DNA of 64,000 nucleotides from Torymus aiolomorphi (Eukaryota; Arthropoda; Insecta; Hymenoptera; Torymidae). Shown here in pieces: positions 21,841 to 33,870 of this stretch. The notes beneath the pieces were generated by a model, which was not told where the DNA came from, did not search any database, and saw nothing but the letters and a program-made list of their open reading frames with translations. Position 1 is the stretch's first letter. Each line of letters opens with the position of its first letter. Made by a program: the position numbers and the translations under genes. The stretch covers positions 73,930,529 to 73,994,528 of the forward strand of contig CM070873.1 of the NCBI GenBank assembly GCA_036365515.1. Direction: 5' to 3'.

Positions 21841-24624
21841 TATAAAGTATAGAAGAAGCCTAAAGGAGCGACCCGTGCTACTCATACATTGAAATGGGTG
21901 TGCACGAAATCAATGCGCCTATATATATACGTTTTGCTTTAGTTTTTTTAACATTACTCTGAATCGAAAGCCATTTCATTGTTTTACTTAAAACGAAGAT
22001 TTTATTTAAAAAGCTTATCTCTTTCAAAAGATATAAGGAACTGAATTTTTTTATGTCGACTTTCAGATTCTTAACTTTCTCCATGGGATTCAGCCTCACA
22101 TCCGGTTTTCCCGACTTCCTGTGACGTTATATATGTATATATATATTTTTTTTTATGGTATGCGCATGCCTGTTGGACGAACTGTCTGCTACTCTATATA
22201 TATTATATACATATATATATATTATTATTATCTATTTATATTAATTAAGTATATAGATCGTCATAAGATTAAATTTTTTATCATTGACAAGTAGATCATG
22301 ATGATAGTTGGTGTATAAATTATTATTTCATTTTGAATTTTGGAGTTAATTTGGAAAAATATAGCCTATATAAGCAGCTGTGACAATCAATGGGCAATAG
22401 CAATATTATAATCAGATAAGTAGTAAACTTTTATTATAAATTTATAAATCTCAATAATGTTTATAAGTATTGTTACTTTGTGAAATCTTGTTTTTATTTT
22501 ACAGATTATATCAGAAAATGTAAGGATATTTTATATTACCAAGTAAATACATAGATCACTGTTTAAAAAATACTTTTTAACAAAGAAGAGTTCATTAATA
22601 ATTATTATTATTATTTTAATTATACAAGTTTATCAAAATCATTGAATAGGCTAACGAAATCTTGTGTATATCCATGTGAATCTCAAGAAATTTTTAAATC
22701 TTCAAGTGAATTGGAAAAAATTTATAATAAGGACTATATTAGAAGATAATGGTGGACAATAATATGCATTTTGTACAGTTTTCTTTACTGCAAAGTGTTA
22801 CATCCAGTAACATAAATCTGTGGGCTTTTCTGTCAATGGGTAGTTGATACAGAGTATACATTTTCATTAAGAAATCAGATAATCGGAACCAGAATGAATA
22901 TTACATCAATATGACAAGAATCCCTGCAATGAGTTCATATTCTATGTGAGTAAATGTTGTAAAATAAACAATGGAAATTTAGTTGGCTCGTTATGAAATG
23001 ACTTGTTTTTGTAACACAAATACCATGGGCTTTCCAGAAATTCAAAGAATCTAAGAAAGTCAACTAATAAGTATTTACCTATACGTGCATCAAAGGGGCA
23101 AATAACTTTTATTATTAGATAAGTATTGAACAGCTAAATGTTAAATGGCTACATTTAAAAAAAATTGATACTTTGTGTGAATTATTTTATATTTACAGAT
23201 TATACAAGATTTTTTTACAGTCTTTGAAATTCGATTTTGAATTGACCTGGATGGTTGTACAACGTAGACAAAAAATGCTGAAAGCTTTATTCATTCTATT
23301 TTGAAGAACATGTGTAATATAGCCAATAATGTTGAGGAGTTCTAATTGTGTACTGTTTGAAAAATCTAATTTTGAATTAGCAAAAATGATTCAAAGATCT
23401 AAGGAAGTCAACTAATAAGAATTTACCTATATGTACATCAAAGGGGCAAATAACTTTTATTAGATTGGAATCTCACTGATAAAAAATAACATAGTGATCT
23501 ATCCACACGTTACAAATATTATTGTATTCTTAAAAAGTGATCAATGTTCATAAATATAATATAATTATAGTGAATTCAGTGAAAAACATCAATTAAAAGA
23601 TTATGCAAAATGAAGATTAAAATACAGAAAAAAACAAAAATTATGTGTTATTGTTGGGAAAATTTCAACAAATAAAAGTGCTCAGTTAATCTAATTTTAT
23701 AATTTTATCACGGTGGGAGACGTCAAAATGTTTCAGAGGAGTTCTGTGTAAATATTTTTCTACACAAGATTTCTATACAAGAATATTAAGAAAACTCTTG
23801 TTCTCAGTAATTCTTAGTTCATAAACTGATTGTTTTTAATTTTACAAAATGTGTGGCAATCATGGGTTATTAATTGAAGTAGTTTCAATCAATAATTATT
23901 TCATGATGCTTTATATTTTCTACTATAGAAGAATATCGAGAAAGCTTTTTTTTTTCAATGATTCTTAGTTCATAAACCTTTGTTTTCAATTTTGCAAGAT
24001 GTGTCTGAAGGGTAATTCAAGTGATTTTTAGTGAAAACTTCAACGAATCCAAGTGTTGAAAATAATATAATTAATGATTGGGTTATGGTGAGGGGTACCA
24101 AATGTTTCAGAGGAGCCATCTGTTCTGTGATGAATATACACTACATGAAACCATAATATAAATTACTGTAATGGCTACTTTTTGAATCTGTAACCAATAT
24201 TTTAACTTGCTAGCTGATTGTCATGCAGTAGTATGATTATTAGATCTAGTACCCTTGCAAGTCTTTGATATTTATTTGAAATATTTTGGAACCATGTTTA
24301 AGAAGCATCCATCTACTTCAAGAAATTTAGTCAATGTCTGTGCGAAGATGTGAGTGTTTTGAATTCGTACATGCAAGGATCTATTTTGAAGGTTTCTTTT
24401 ACTTTTTATGGAAAGTGATTATATATCAGATAAGTTTGAACGTTTCTTTTCGTTTTTAACATGTTCTTTTTTAAAGAGAATTATTGCTTTGTGTATTGTT
24501 TGTTATGTTTTCGACTAGTAGATCTCTTGAAGACATTCAAATTCTACATGGTTTTAGCCGGAAAAATAAATATAACTTAAAAAAAAATAAAAAATAGATA
24601 CTTTGTGAAAATTTTTTTCATTTT

Positions 24625-24745
24625 GAGATTATAGAATTCTCTCAGACCTTAACCTCTGGAACAGATTCTTATCGAAGGAGCAGCACCAGTAGTAATGCCA
24701 GTAACTTCTCATTACATCGGCAAAGTCTTCATAGGCTACAAGTAA
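24625..24745 (+). other. Ser-rich exon-like segment, copy 1
   Basis: Open for about 38 codons (TSGTDSYRRSSTSSNASN, then SLHRQ) directly upstream of the RAD51 fragment. A close copy lies at 46505-46620, where it follows a polypyrimidine tract and CAG, like a 3' splice site. I do not recognise the protein. Confidence 0.45.
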
Positions 24746-24753
24746 TATAATCA

Positions 24754-25205
24754 GACAGACTTTTAGGAGGTGCAATAGAAAAAGGATCTATTACAGAAAT
24801 CTTTGGAGAATTTAGAACTGGAAAATCACAGCTTTGTCACACTTTAGCTGTTAACTGCCAACTACCTGTTGATATGGAAGATGCAGAGGCTAAGTGCGTA
24901 TACATATGATACTGAAGGTACTTTAAGACCTGAAAGATTGAATGCTGTAAAGGTATAACATCAGTGGGAATACTGTACTTGACAATGTTACAACTGCCCG
25001 TGCATATAACTCTGACCACCAAACTCAGATTTTGATAAAAACCAGTGCTATGATGTCAGAATCTAGATATGGGCTACTGATAGTAGACAGTGCTATTGCA
25101 TTATACAGGGCAGATTTTGCTGGAAGAGGAGAATTGGCAGCTCGCCAAATCCGTTTAGCCAGGTTTCTTCGATTATTTCTTAGAATAGCTGGTGAATTTT
25201 TTTGA
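24754..25205 (+). pseudogene. RAD51: RAD51 pseudogene fragment
   Basis: Intron-free similarity to the ATPase core of RAD51, the recombinase of homologous recombination. [12 protein letters not shown] and [20 protein letters not shown] contain the Walker A motif (GEFRTGKS). After a one-base insertion at about 24907 (in-frame TGA), DTEGTLRPERLNAV follows. After a second break near 24950, [30 protein letters not shown] (Walker B) and GRGELAARQ follow. It ends at TGA near 25203 within what would be the next helix. The N-terminal domain and the last third are missing. Intronless structure suggests a retrocopy; RAD51-tail remnants in other copies of the same repeat suggest the fragment was amplified with a transposable element. 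Confidence 0.88.
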
Positions 25206-26100
25206 AGACTCATGGAATAAGCTCAGCCTGTGCTTTTCTCGAGTGATTGGAATCTCACTGATAAATAATAACGTAGAGATCTATCTACACGATACAAATA
25301 TTATTGTATTCTTAAAAAGTGATCAGTGTTCATAAATATAATATAATTATAGTGAATTCAATGCAAAACACCAATTAAAAGATTATGCAAAATGAAGATT
25401 AAAATACAGAAAAAAACAAAAATGATGTGTTATTGTTGTGAAAATTTCAACAAATAAAAGTGCTCAGTTAATCTAATTTTATAATTTTCTCACGGTGGGA
25501 GACGTCAAAATGTTTCAGAGGAGTTCTCTGTAAATATTTTTCTACACAAGATTCAGATAATTATTTCAAAAAGTATACAAGTATGTTAAGAAAGCTTTTG
25601 TTCTCAGTAATTCTTAGTTCATAAACTGATTGTTTTTAATTTTACAAGATGTGTGGCAATCATGGGTTATTAATTTAGGTAGTTTCAATCAATAATTATT
25701 TCAAGATGTTTCATACTTTCTACTATTTTTAAAACAGCCAACAAGACGTTCTGTACAAGAATAATATACTAACAAACTTTGTATTGAAAGAACTACAGAA
25801 TCTTTGAAAAAGGTTTTCTCTAAAAAGAAAGCATTAACATTTTTTTACAAAAATATTTTTTAATTTATATATTTATCTAAATTAAAGTAGAAATAACTTT
25901 AGAATGTGCAATAAAAGGCTAGAGGTAAATTTTAGCACAAATTTAATAATGTAATAATAATTTGTCAAAAAAAACAAGAGAAAATGGATGCATAAGAGTG
26001 TTTTGTGAAAAAACTTAGTATCAGGTGCTGTTACGTAAGGGTAGTTAACTTGGCAAACTTTGAGCTTCGCATTTTGTAAAGGCTAGAGGATTGGGTGTAG

Positions 26101-26947
26101 AGGATTGGGTGATTTCAGAGAAATAGATGCAAAAGAGTAGTTTTTAAAAAACTTTGTACCGTCTGCTGCTATGGAAATGGCAGTTGACATGAGAACTCAA
26201 CTTCTCAGCCAACTTTGAGCTTCGAGTTTTATAAAAGCAAGAGAATCAGGTGATACAGAGATTTGAATTGTAATTCTGAGAACTTGTACTTTTTTCTTTT
26301 ATTCCTTGCGATAGTTACAAAGAAAAAATATGTTATTGTTATCTTCTTTAACAACTTTAAATTCTCTGTTGAAATATTAATAAAAGTTTTTATCCAAACA
26401 ATCTTGCTCTCAGCAACTGTCCAACTCTCTACAAAGAACTTGACAGAAAAGTTAAATGTTTTTTTGAAACAATTATAATAAACACTTTTAAACTATTTTT
26501 TAAAGTATTTTCTATAATTCCTATAAAAACATTTTCTATTTCTCACAAAACTGATTTTTGCTATTAGCAGTAATTATTCTCATTTTTAAATTATCTCTTT
26601 ATCTCTTTACAATATTTGTTTGTATGTATTTGCTATGAAAATGTTTTCTTTTTCTTACAAAAATCATTTTTCTTATCTGTAGTATTACTCATTAAATTAA
26701 AGTCGAGTACATTCAATAACAGAATGATTTCTGTAAATTATTCATTATTATATTTTCTCTACAAAATATCTCCAAAAGCGATCACTACATCTTTTAAACA
26801 ATCCATTAATAAATTATTTTACAAAACATCTACAATTCTTTACAAACTTTTGCAAGCAACGAGAAATTCTTTTCCAAAACCTTTACAATCACTTTACAAA
26901 AACTTTTACAAACTCTAAGAATTTTTTCGGAAACCATAAGAATTATT
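26101..26947. other. AT-rich stretch, no gene seen
   Basis: Two AT-biased open frames (26263-26478 and 26616-26918) have no recognisable domains; their Lys/Asn/Phe-rich composition fits noncoding AT-rich DNA. Confidence 0.5.
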
Positions 26948-29900
26948 TTCCAAAACCTATACAATATACTAAAAAATTATTTACGTTTTATGAAAAGGAA
27001 TTCTACGAATAAATAATAAATTTTTGCGTTCTAAAATCGAAATAAATTTTTTTCACGCGGATACTGAAACTCAAACCCAAAAAAGTTGTAAAATCAATTA
27101 AAGTGTAGTTTCATACTTAACATTACAACAAGAATTCTACGAATAAATAATAAATTTTTGCGTTCTAAAGTCGAAATAATTTTTTCTCACGCGGATACTG
27201 AAACTCAAACCCAAAAAAGTTGTGAAATCAATTAAAGTGCAGTTTCATACTTACAAACATTATTTATAATGTACTTTTACTCTTAAAAAGTTGTGAAATC
27301 TCTCTAAAAAATTTTTTTACAAAAGTAAAAACTTATAGGCAAGAATAAGTTTGGTTACTATTCCATATTTAACAAACATTATTTGCTAAACTCTCCCATC
27401 CTCTCTTTCTTCCCCCTCTCTCTCTCCCAGCTCTGTACCAAAAACATTAATGAGAGCTTAAATATTTTTTCAAAACAATCAACAGGTTCTTTAAAAAACT
27501 AATTTTTTAAATATATTCTAACAACACAATTTGTCTATAAGTCCTTTTATTTATTCTAATCTCATCTATTCAATAAGCACTCTCTACAAATGTTAATAAT
27601 TTTTTTCATGACTGTACAAATAATAATATTGTTAATAAAACTTTCTACGAAAGTATAAAATAAGGCAAGTATAGAAGTTTTTTCTGTATAATCTATAAAA
27701 TAATATTTATTGTTTTTTAAAAGAAGTCAAATAAATACTAGTAAAAAAGTCTTTCCAAAAAAGTCACTCCAAATCAAACAAACGAAAGTTGTGAAATCAA
27801 TTATCGATAGTCAAGTAATGCAAACCATTCTCCGAAAAACTGTATGACTATAATGTTCGCAGAAATGTATTCAAATTTCTTCATTCTTCTATACAATTTA
27901 AATTAAATTAAATAAATTAAATACAAGAAAGTACTGAAATCAATTAATTGTAGTCAAGTACCGGCCATAAGAACTTTTAGTAGCTCGCATGTAAAATTAC
28001 ATTTTACGCCCACGTTCTAACTTCAAAATTATTCAGCCAGCGGGCATGAAGTACTACTTAACGCCCAAGAGGCCCAATAGCTCACACACTCCTACAAAAC
28101 TTTATAGTACCTACGTACTTTACCCCATGTGGGCGAAAATTATTTTAATTATATAACTATAATGCCTTCTTTTTATTTCTAAAATTCATAAGAGTTTTTT
28201 TAGGTATTTACGAAAAGTCAAAGCCTATATAAAAAAATTACATAGTTACCAACACATCACTATTTTTCATTATTCCTCCTCAATTTTGAACTTTCTATAA
28301 TATTACGCATCTTGGAAGGACAAGAGAAGTCTAGAGCTGCCCTAGCAGGGGTGGTCCTCCGACCTCCCGTACATACTTGGCGGGCCCGACGGTTTGCAGT
28401 CATGTGGGCTACTTAAATGTAGAATACTAAATTTTTACATAAATTCATTAACAGTATTTATACCTATAAGTCCACCATAAATAATTACGTTGGCTCTAAT
28501 TTTTAATTGATGCCGTTAAGTACAACATATCCGTACATACCCAGAATCATGATTTTTCCTTGTGTCCTTTTTTTTTAAACGAGAATAAAATAAAAAATTC
28601 ATATAAATTTATAGCCTGCTCAAAAGTCCTTTACATTTTACTAACCGTTTTATAAGCAACATATTTTATATCCTTTTCCCCCGTGTAAATATCATATAAG
28701 ATCTCATATGAGAATTTCAGACAGCGCATATCTCGTATGAGATCTTATATGTGATGTCATATGCAATTTTATATATTATGGGATCTCATATGAGATCTCA
28801 TATGATATTTTCACGCCGATGTGTACTTTCTATTTAAAAACAAAGTGATAGATTCATAATCAGTAGTTAATATGTAGAAGCAACAAATTTATACATTTTA
28901 TCTGATCTTTAAACATATGAATATTTATATGAAAATGACCCTGCCTTACAATGCAAACCGTCGGGCCCGCCAACTATGTACGGGAGGTCGGAGGACCAAC
29001 CCTGCTAGGGCAGCTCTAGACTTCTCTTGTCCTTCCAAGATGCGTAATATTATAGAAAGTTCAAAATTGAGGAGGAATAATGAAAAATAGTGATGTGTTG
29101 GTAACTATGTAATTTTTTTATATAGGCCTTGACTTTTCGTGAATACCTGAAAAAATTCTTATGAATTTTAGAAATAAAAAGAAGGCATTATATTTATATA
29201 ATTAAAATAATTTTCGCCCACACGGGGTAAAGTACGTAGTTACTATAATGTTTTGTAGGAGCGTGTGAGCTATTGGGCCTCTTGGGCGTTAAGTAGTACT
29301 TCATGCCCGCTGGCTGAATAATTTTGAAGTTACAACGTGGGCGTAAAATGTAATTTTACATGCGAGGTACGAAAAGATAATTTATTTAATTTAATTTAAT
29401 TTGTATAGAAGAATGAAGAAATTTGAATACATTTCTGAGAACATTATAGTCATACAGTTTTTCGGAGAATGGTTTGCATTACTTGACTATCGATAATTGA
29501 TTTCACAACTTTCGTTTGTTTGATTTGCAGTGAACAATTGAATGTCCAAATTATTTGAACATATAATTTGTTGAGCATACATTGCCTCAAAGAAGTAAAA
29601 GACTTTTTTACTAGTATTTATTTGACTTCTTTTAAAAAACAATAAATATTATTTTATAGATTATACAGAAAAAACTTCTATAGTTGCCTTATTTTATACT
29701 TTCGTAGAAAGTTTTATTAATAATATTATTATTTGTACAGTCATGAAAAAAATTATTACCATTTGTAGAGAGTTAGATTATACAGAAAAAACTTCTATAC
29801 TTGCCTTATTTTATACTTTCGTAGAAAGTTTTATTAACAATATTATTATTTGTACAGTCATGAAAAAAATTATTACCATTTGTAGAGAGTGCTTATTGAA

Positions 29901-30391
29901 TAGATGAGATTAGAATAAATAAAAGGCTATAGACAAATTATGTTGTTAGAATATATTTAAAAAATTAGTTTTTTAAAGAACCTGTTGATTGTTTTGAAAA
30001 AATATTTAAGCTCTCATTAAAGTTTTTGGTACAGAGCTGGGAGAGAGAGAGGGGGAAGAAAGAGAGGACGGAAGAGTTTAGCAAATAATGTTTGTTAAAT
30101 ATGGAATAGTAACCAAACTTATTCTTGCCTACAAGTTTTTACTTTTGTAAAAAAATTTTTTAGAGAGATTTCACAATTTTGTAAGAGTAAAAGTACATTA
30201 TAAATAATGTTTGTTAAGTATGAAACTACACTTTAATTGATTTCACCACTTCTTTGGGCTTGAGTTTCAGTATCCGCGTGAAAAAAATTTATTTCGACTT
30301 TAGAACGCAAAAATTTATTATTTATTCGTAGAATTCCTTTTCATAAAACGTAAATAATTTTTTAGGATATTGTATAGGTTTTGGAAAATAA
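26948..30391. mobile_element. Large foldback element, 1.45-kb inverted arms
   Basis: Left arm about 26948-28398, right arm about 28952-30391, spacer 28399-28951. Matching landmarks: CGTTCTAAAATCGAAATAAA with CACGCGGATACTGAAACTC (left 27029-27076) and the complement at 30247-30310; AAAGTACTACTTAACGCCC with its complement at about 29284-29305; CGGGCCCGACGGTTTGCA with its complement at 28952-28970. The right arm has a local duplication of about 120 bp near 29640-29890. No transposase is visible. Related partial copies lie at 39290-39545, 54590-57440 and 58960-59030. Confidence 0.88.
28682..28815. mobile_element. Small palindromic MITE in the foldback spacer
   Basis: Ends CGTGTAAATATCATAT and, complemented, CGTGAAAATATCATAT. 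The interior is made of repeated ATCTCATATGAGAT palindromes. No coding capacity. Confidence 0.65.
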
Positions 30392-31195
30392 TCCCAGACA
30401 GCACAGACAATTCTTAAAGAATTCATAAAGACTTCGAAAGAGGTCCCACGGATTCGCGACATAATAAGTATTTATCCCCAAAGTATTCATAGTGAATTCC
30501 TTAATAATAGGTGCTATACCCGGCCCGAAAATTCATTTCAAGTTCGTCATAAGTTCTTTTTTGATTTAGTACTCATAAAGAGTTCATTAATAATTTTTCT
30601 TGAAGTCACATTATGGTAACAATACCGGACATGTAAAAGAGTTCACTTTTTTTCTAAAAAAAGTATTCACTTTTAATTCACAATGAACTACTAAGTATTC
30701 ATTGAGTATTCGTAATGAACTATTATTACACTCTTTACGAATACGAAATTATTCTAGTGAATTCTTTTATTAACTTTAAAGTAAGCAAAAATATTTGCCT
30801 AGAGTTCCTAAACAGTTCATTCCAATTTTTTAGCCTACAAAAATCAATCTTGTTTTGCAGCTGAGTTTTAATATAAAAAATTTATTTATTTTACGCAGAC
30901 ATGTCATAAAATTTTTAGTCCCCATTTGTAAAAGGATACCAAAAACAAGGCAAGCCTTGTAATTTCGGACTCTGCGTCAAGAGTCATTACCATGATTGCA
31001 TTACACGGCTTATATACTCTCGGCACTCCAGTGTATCCACAGAAAGCACCGCCGGCGCGCCGCATAACGGATGAATAGCGGAAGCTTGTGTATTGAGAAT
31101 TGCGTTTCACAAGAATTCTTTATGATTACTTTTATGGAAAAAGCGTTCGTTAAGTAATTTTAAAGAGTTCAACAAAAATTCTTTTTGATCATTGG
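30392..31195. repeat. Repeat starting CCCAGACAGCACAGAC
   Basis: Directly abuts the foldback element. It contains many echoes of GAATTC and AGTTCATTAATAAT / ATTCATTGAG. Its right limit (ATTGGG at about 31190) gives only a weak match to the left end as an inverted repeat, so the boundaries are provisional. No coding sequence recognised. Confidence 0.4.
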
Positions 31196-31199
31196 GTGA

Positions 31200-31790
31200 T
31201 TTTTCTCAATTTCTCCTAAGCTCAAGGAATTTATAACAATAATCATTTTAATTGAAATATTACCCTTTCTGAAAATATAAGACATGTTGTTTCTTCTCAT
31301 AAGTTTAATTTCATAAATAATCTGAATATTGTTGTACATTTAATAAATAAATATTTCATAATTATTTAATATATTAATGTGAAATATTTGTTTATTAAAT
31401 GTAATAAAGATGTGAATTAATTTTCATTATGTTTTAAACTTTGCACAATTTTTATTTTAAAGAAATTACAATAATAAGTAATGAAAATTAATTCACATTT
31501 TACATGGTGGAGGAAGAAAGGGCTAGGTTGGAGTCAAGGAGGATTACGGAGGGATGACTCCCATGGTTTTTAGGGCTACTGGCGATGAATTCCATGGTTG
31601 TGTTTAGGCTCATTATATAAAAAATTATTGTGTAATTCTATATGATTTTGGAATGTCCCAAAATCATATATATAATTATTATTATTTCTTATATATAAAA
31701 CCTAAGCTCAATAAAATCAAAAATTCAACGCGCCTATAACCGTACCTCAGTGGTGGTGTGGAAAGCTGTTCCAAATGTGCGAAATGTGGT
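31200..31790 (+). mobile_element. Helitron-related noncoding block, copy 1
   Basis: Matches 44310-44815, which is the region between the helicase gene and the 3' end of the Helitron at 42590-45211. Conserved landmarks: CATGGTGGAGGAAG, GATGAATTCCATGG, AACGCGCCTATAAC and ACCTCAGTGGTGGTGTG. Probably a non-autonomous or deleted relative. Confidence 0.65.
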
Positions 31791-31936
31791 AATAGTTGAA
31801 AAAATAATTGTCTATGTTGGTTCTAATAATAATTAGTATATTTTTGAGTTTTTTAAATGTTCGAATTCAAAGATTTAGTGACAGTTTTCTCTTTGATGGT
31901 TTTTCGATTATCATAAAAAACAATAGTCCGGTAGTA

Positions 31937-32232
31937 GTCCAGAGGTGGAGGGGACGGTGGAGGGGATGGTGGAGGGGACGGTAGGTGGAGGGCGGTGGAG
32001 GGGACGGTAGAGGGCGGTGGAGGGGACGGTGGAGGGCGGTAGATGAGACGGTGGTCTGACTGAGATTAAAAAATAACGTGATTTTTGAACGAATTTAACG
32101 TTAAAAAGTGGAGGGGACGGTGGAGGGGCAGCAAATAGGTAAGTGGAGGGGACGTTGGAGGGTGGTAGAGGGGGAAGTGGAGGGCGGTGGAGGGGACGGT
32201 GGAGGGCGGTGGAGGGGACGATGGAGGGACTG
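31937..32232 (+). repeat. G-rich minisatellite
   Basis: Irregular tandem repeats of GGTGGAGGGGAC and GGTGGAGGGC, interrupted by an AT-rich segment at 32060-32105. Runs of three and four guanines are closely spaced. Confidence 0.9.
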
Positions 32233-32270
32233 CGTTCAGATATAGCAGTAACGCCTATATAATATAGGTA

Positions 32271-32277
<7 letters not shown>

Positions 32278-32361
<84 letters not shown>
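32278..32361. repeat. (TA)n microsatellite
   Basis: About 84 bp of uninterrupted TA. Confidence 0.98.
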
Positions 32362-32363
<2 letters not shown>

Positions 32364-32559
32364 TATTTATATTAAAACGGTGTTCTTACGATCGATCCTG
32401 TACAGCGCTATTGAAGATCTGTCTAACAAATATAAGGATGTTTCAGATTTTTATATTGCATGCAAATATGTTTTCAATCAATTATGAGCGCAAGGAGATG
32501 GAAAAGTTAAAGGTGGTCTAATGATCAACTCCCAGTAATTAACAGTAACTTTTTAGCGT

Positions 32560-33311
32560 TTATTAGTAATAAGGAAAAATGAATATTTGTAATGACAATC
32601 AAATTTATGTTAAGCGCCAGCTGGGACGTTCCCAGCATTCTAATTACCTAAGTTTTGGGAAATACAAAATGCGACGCAAAGACCGGCTGTTTCGGCAGAA
32701 CACGATACGAGACGCTAATTCAAGCGCTATGCTCGCGAATACATTTTTCGATAGGATACGCGAACAATGAGAAGTACAACAGTTTTCTCGGCTCTAGATG
32801 ACGACTAGAGTCAGTGTGAGCGACGCGTGAGTGAGCAGCGAATACGTAGCGGCCGCAGCCTACAATGATTTACAAGCTCGAAGCTGGAATGAGTACGCAG
32901 ACGGGGACGACGCTGCGTCGGTGCTGTACGGCAGGTCACGGAGCCGTCAGGAACGTCGGCGGCCAACCGCGGTGTAGGCGAGCCAGCCTTGGCCCGGCGG
33001 CTGCTGTACCTCGAATGCCTGGTGCAACGATGGCGGCGTGGCTTCTGTCAGGCGACTTCCCTGGCCACACGTGTCTCGGCGTCAACTGGAGTGATGATTC
33101 TGCGGCACGTACAGGGCTCTCGGCAATCCCACACTTGCGACGAAAACTACTATGTGGCGCATACACGGTACAAAACTGCGGCTATCTCTTGTAGGCTATT
33201 GGCGCGTGCTGCGGTCTACAATGGAGTGACCGAGCACCGCACGCCGACGATCGAACGAGCCCTCTAGTTCCCGCGAACGAGCACCACCACTTGTTCTTCT
33301 ACGCATACTAA

Positions 33312-33380
<69 letters not shown>

Positions 33381-33870
33381 CTCGCTCTCCCATGGTACAT
33401 GGAACGGTGGCGCGCATGACGTTGTTTACATGCGCGCAAGCTTCCCGGTGTCTCACCACAAGATAAGCATACAACGATTTCCTCTGAAGACTGAGTATTC
33501 CATGACGCCGGAAAGGTGACAGAAGTCCTCCTGTGGTGAGGAGAAACTCCAACAGCTGATCTCTCCCATCTACCAGCGAGCTTGGCAGATAAGTTGGAGA
33601 GGTTAGGTTGTCCTCTCCTCTACAAGCAAAAGTGCGTTACCTTCAGGTGAGATCAGTGGCCTTGAATCACTCTCTGCTGCTCGGTCACTCACCGCTGCTC
33701 TTTTGATGTTGCAGGTCATAAGTAGACGAGCAGGGAGTGCCTCATGGACAGCAGCAGTAGCTACAGGCGCAGCTGTCCCCAAATAACCGTCTCTCCATTG
33801 CTTCTCATTTGCACCAGACAGTAAAGTCAGCTGTGGTCCACTCACCAAAAGCAAGGTAGGTTCATCTCCT
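32560..33870. other. GC-rich island of unknown function
   Basis: Markedly more GC- and CpG-rich than its surroundings, with no similarity seen to the other repeats here. Several overlapping open frames of 60-118 codons exist on both strands (for example 32865-33194 plus), but none shows a recognisable domain, and overlapping frames are expected in GC-rich DNA. A (CT)n tract (33314-33383) sits in the middle. CAG-GTGAGA (about 33644) and CAAG-GTAGGT (about 33852) resemble splice donors. A promoter or first-exon region of a host gene, or part of an unrecognised LTR, are both possible. Confidence 0.4.
33314..33383. repeat. (CT)n microsatellite
   Basis: About 70 bp of CT repeats ending in CTCGCTCTCG units. 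Confidence 0.97.

Larger units (their letters stand above)
22250..26100. repeat. Decayed repeat domain carrying the RAD51 fragment
   Basis: AT-rich noncoding sequence made of modules that recur within it and at 39540-40860 and 45220-49150. Examples: the block around CACTGATAAAAAATAAC at 23470-23870, repeated at 25247-25720; the block around ACGTTTCTTTTCGTTTT at 24360-24540, matching 45760-45920; and several polypyrimidine-AG-ATTATA junctions. No intact gene is present other than the RAD51 pseudogene listed separately. Confidence 0.65.

Noticed and set aside
32865..33552. Several overlapping open frames in the GC-rich island
   Set aside because: Frames overlap on both strands as expected for GC-rich sequence with few stops; one is driven by the CT microsatellite. 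No domain recognised.
33603..33612. GGTTAGGTT, resembling the insect telomere repeat TTAGG
   Set aside because: A single partial unit, not an array.
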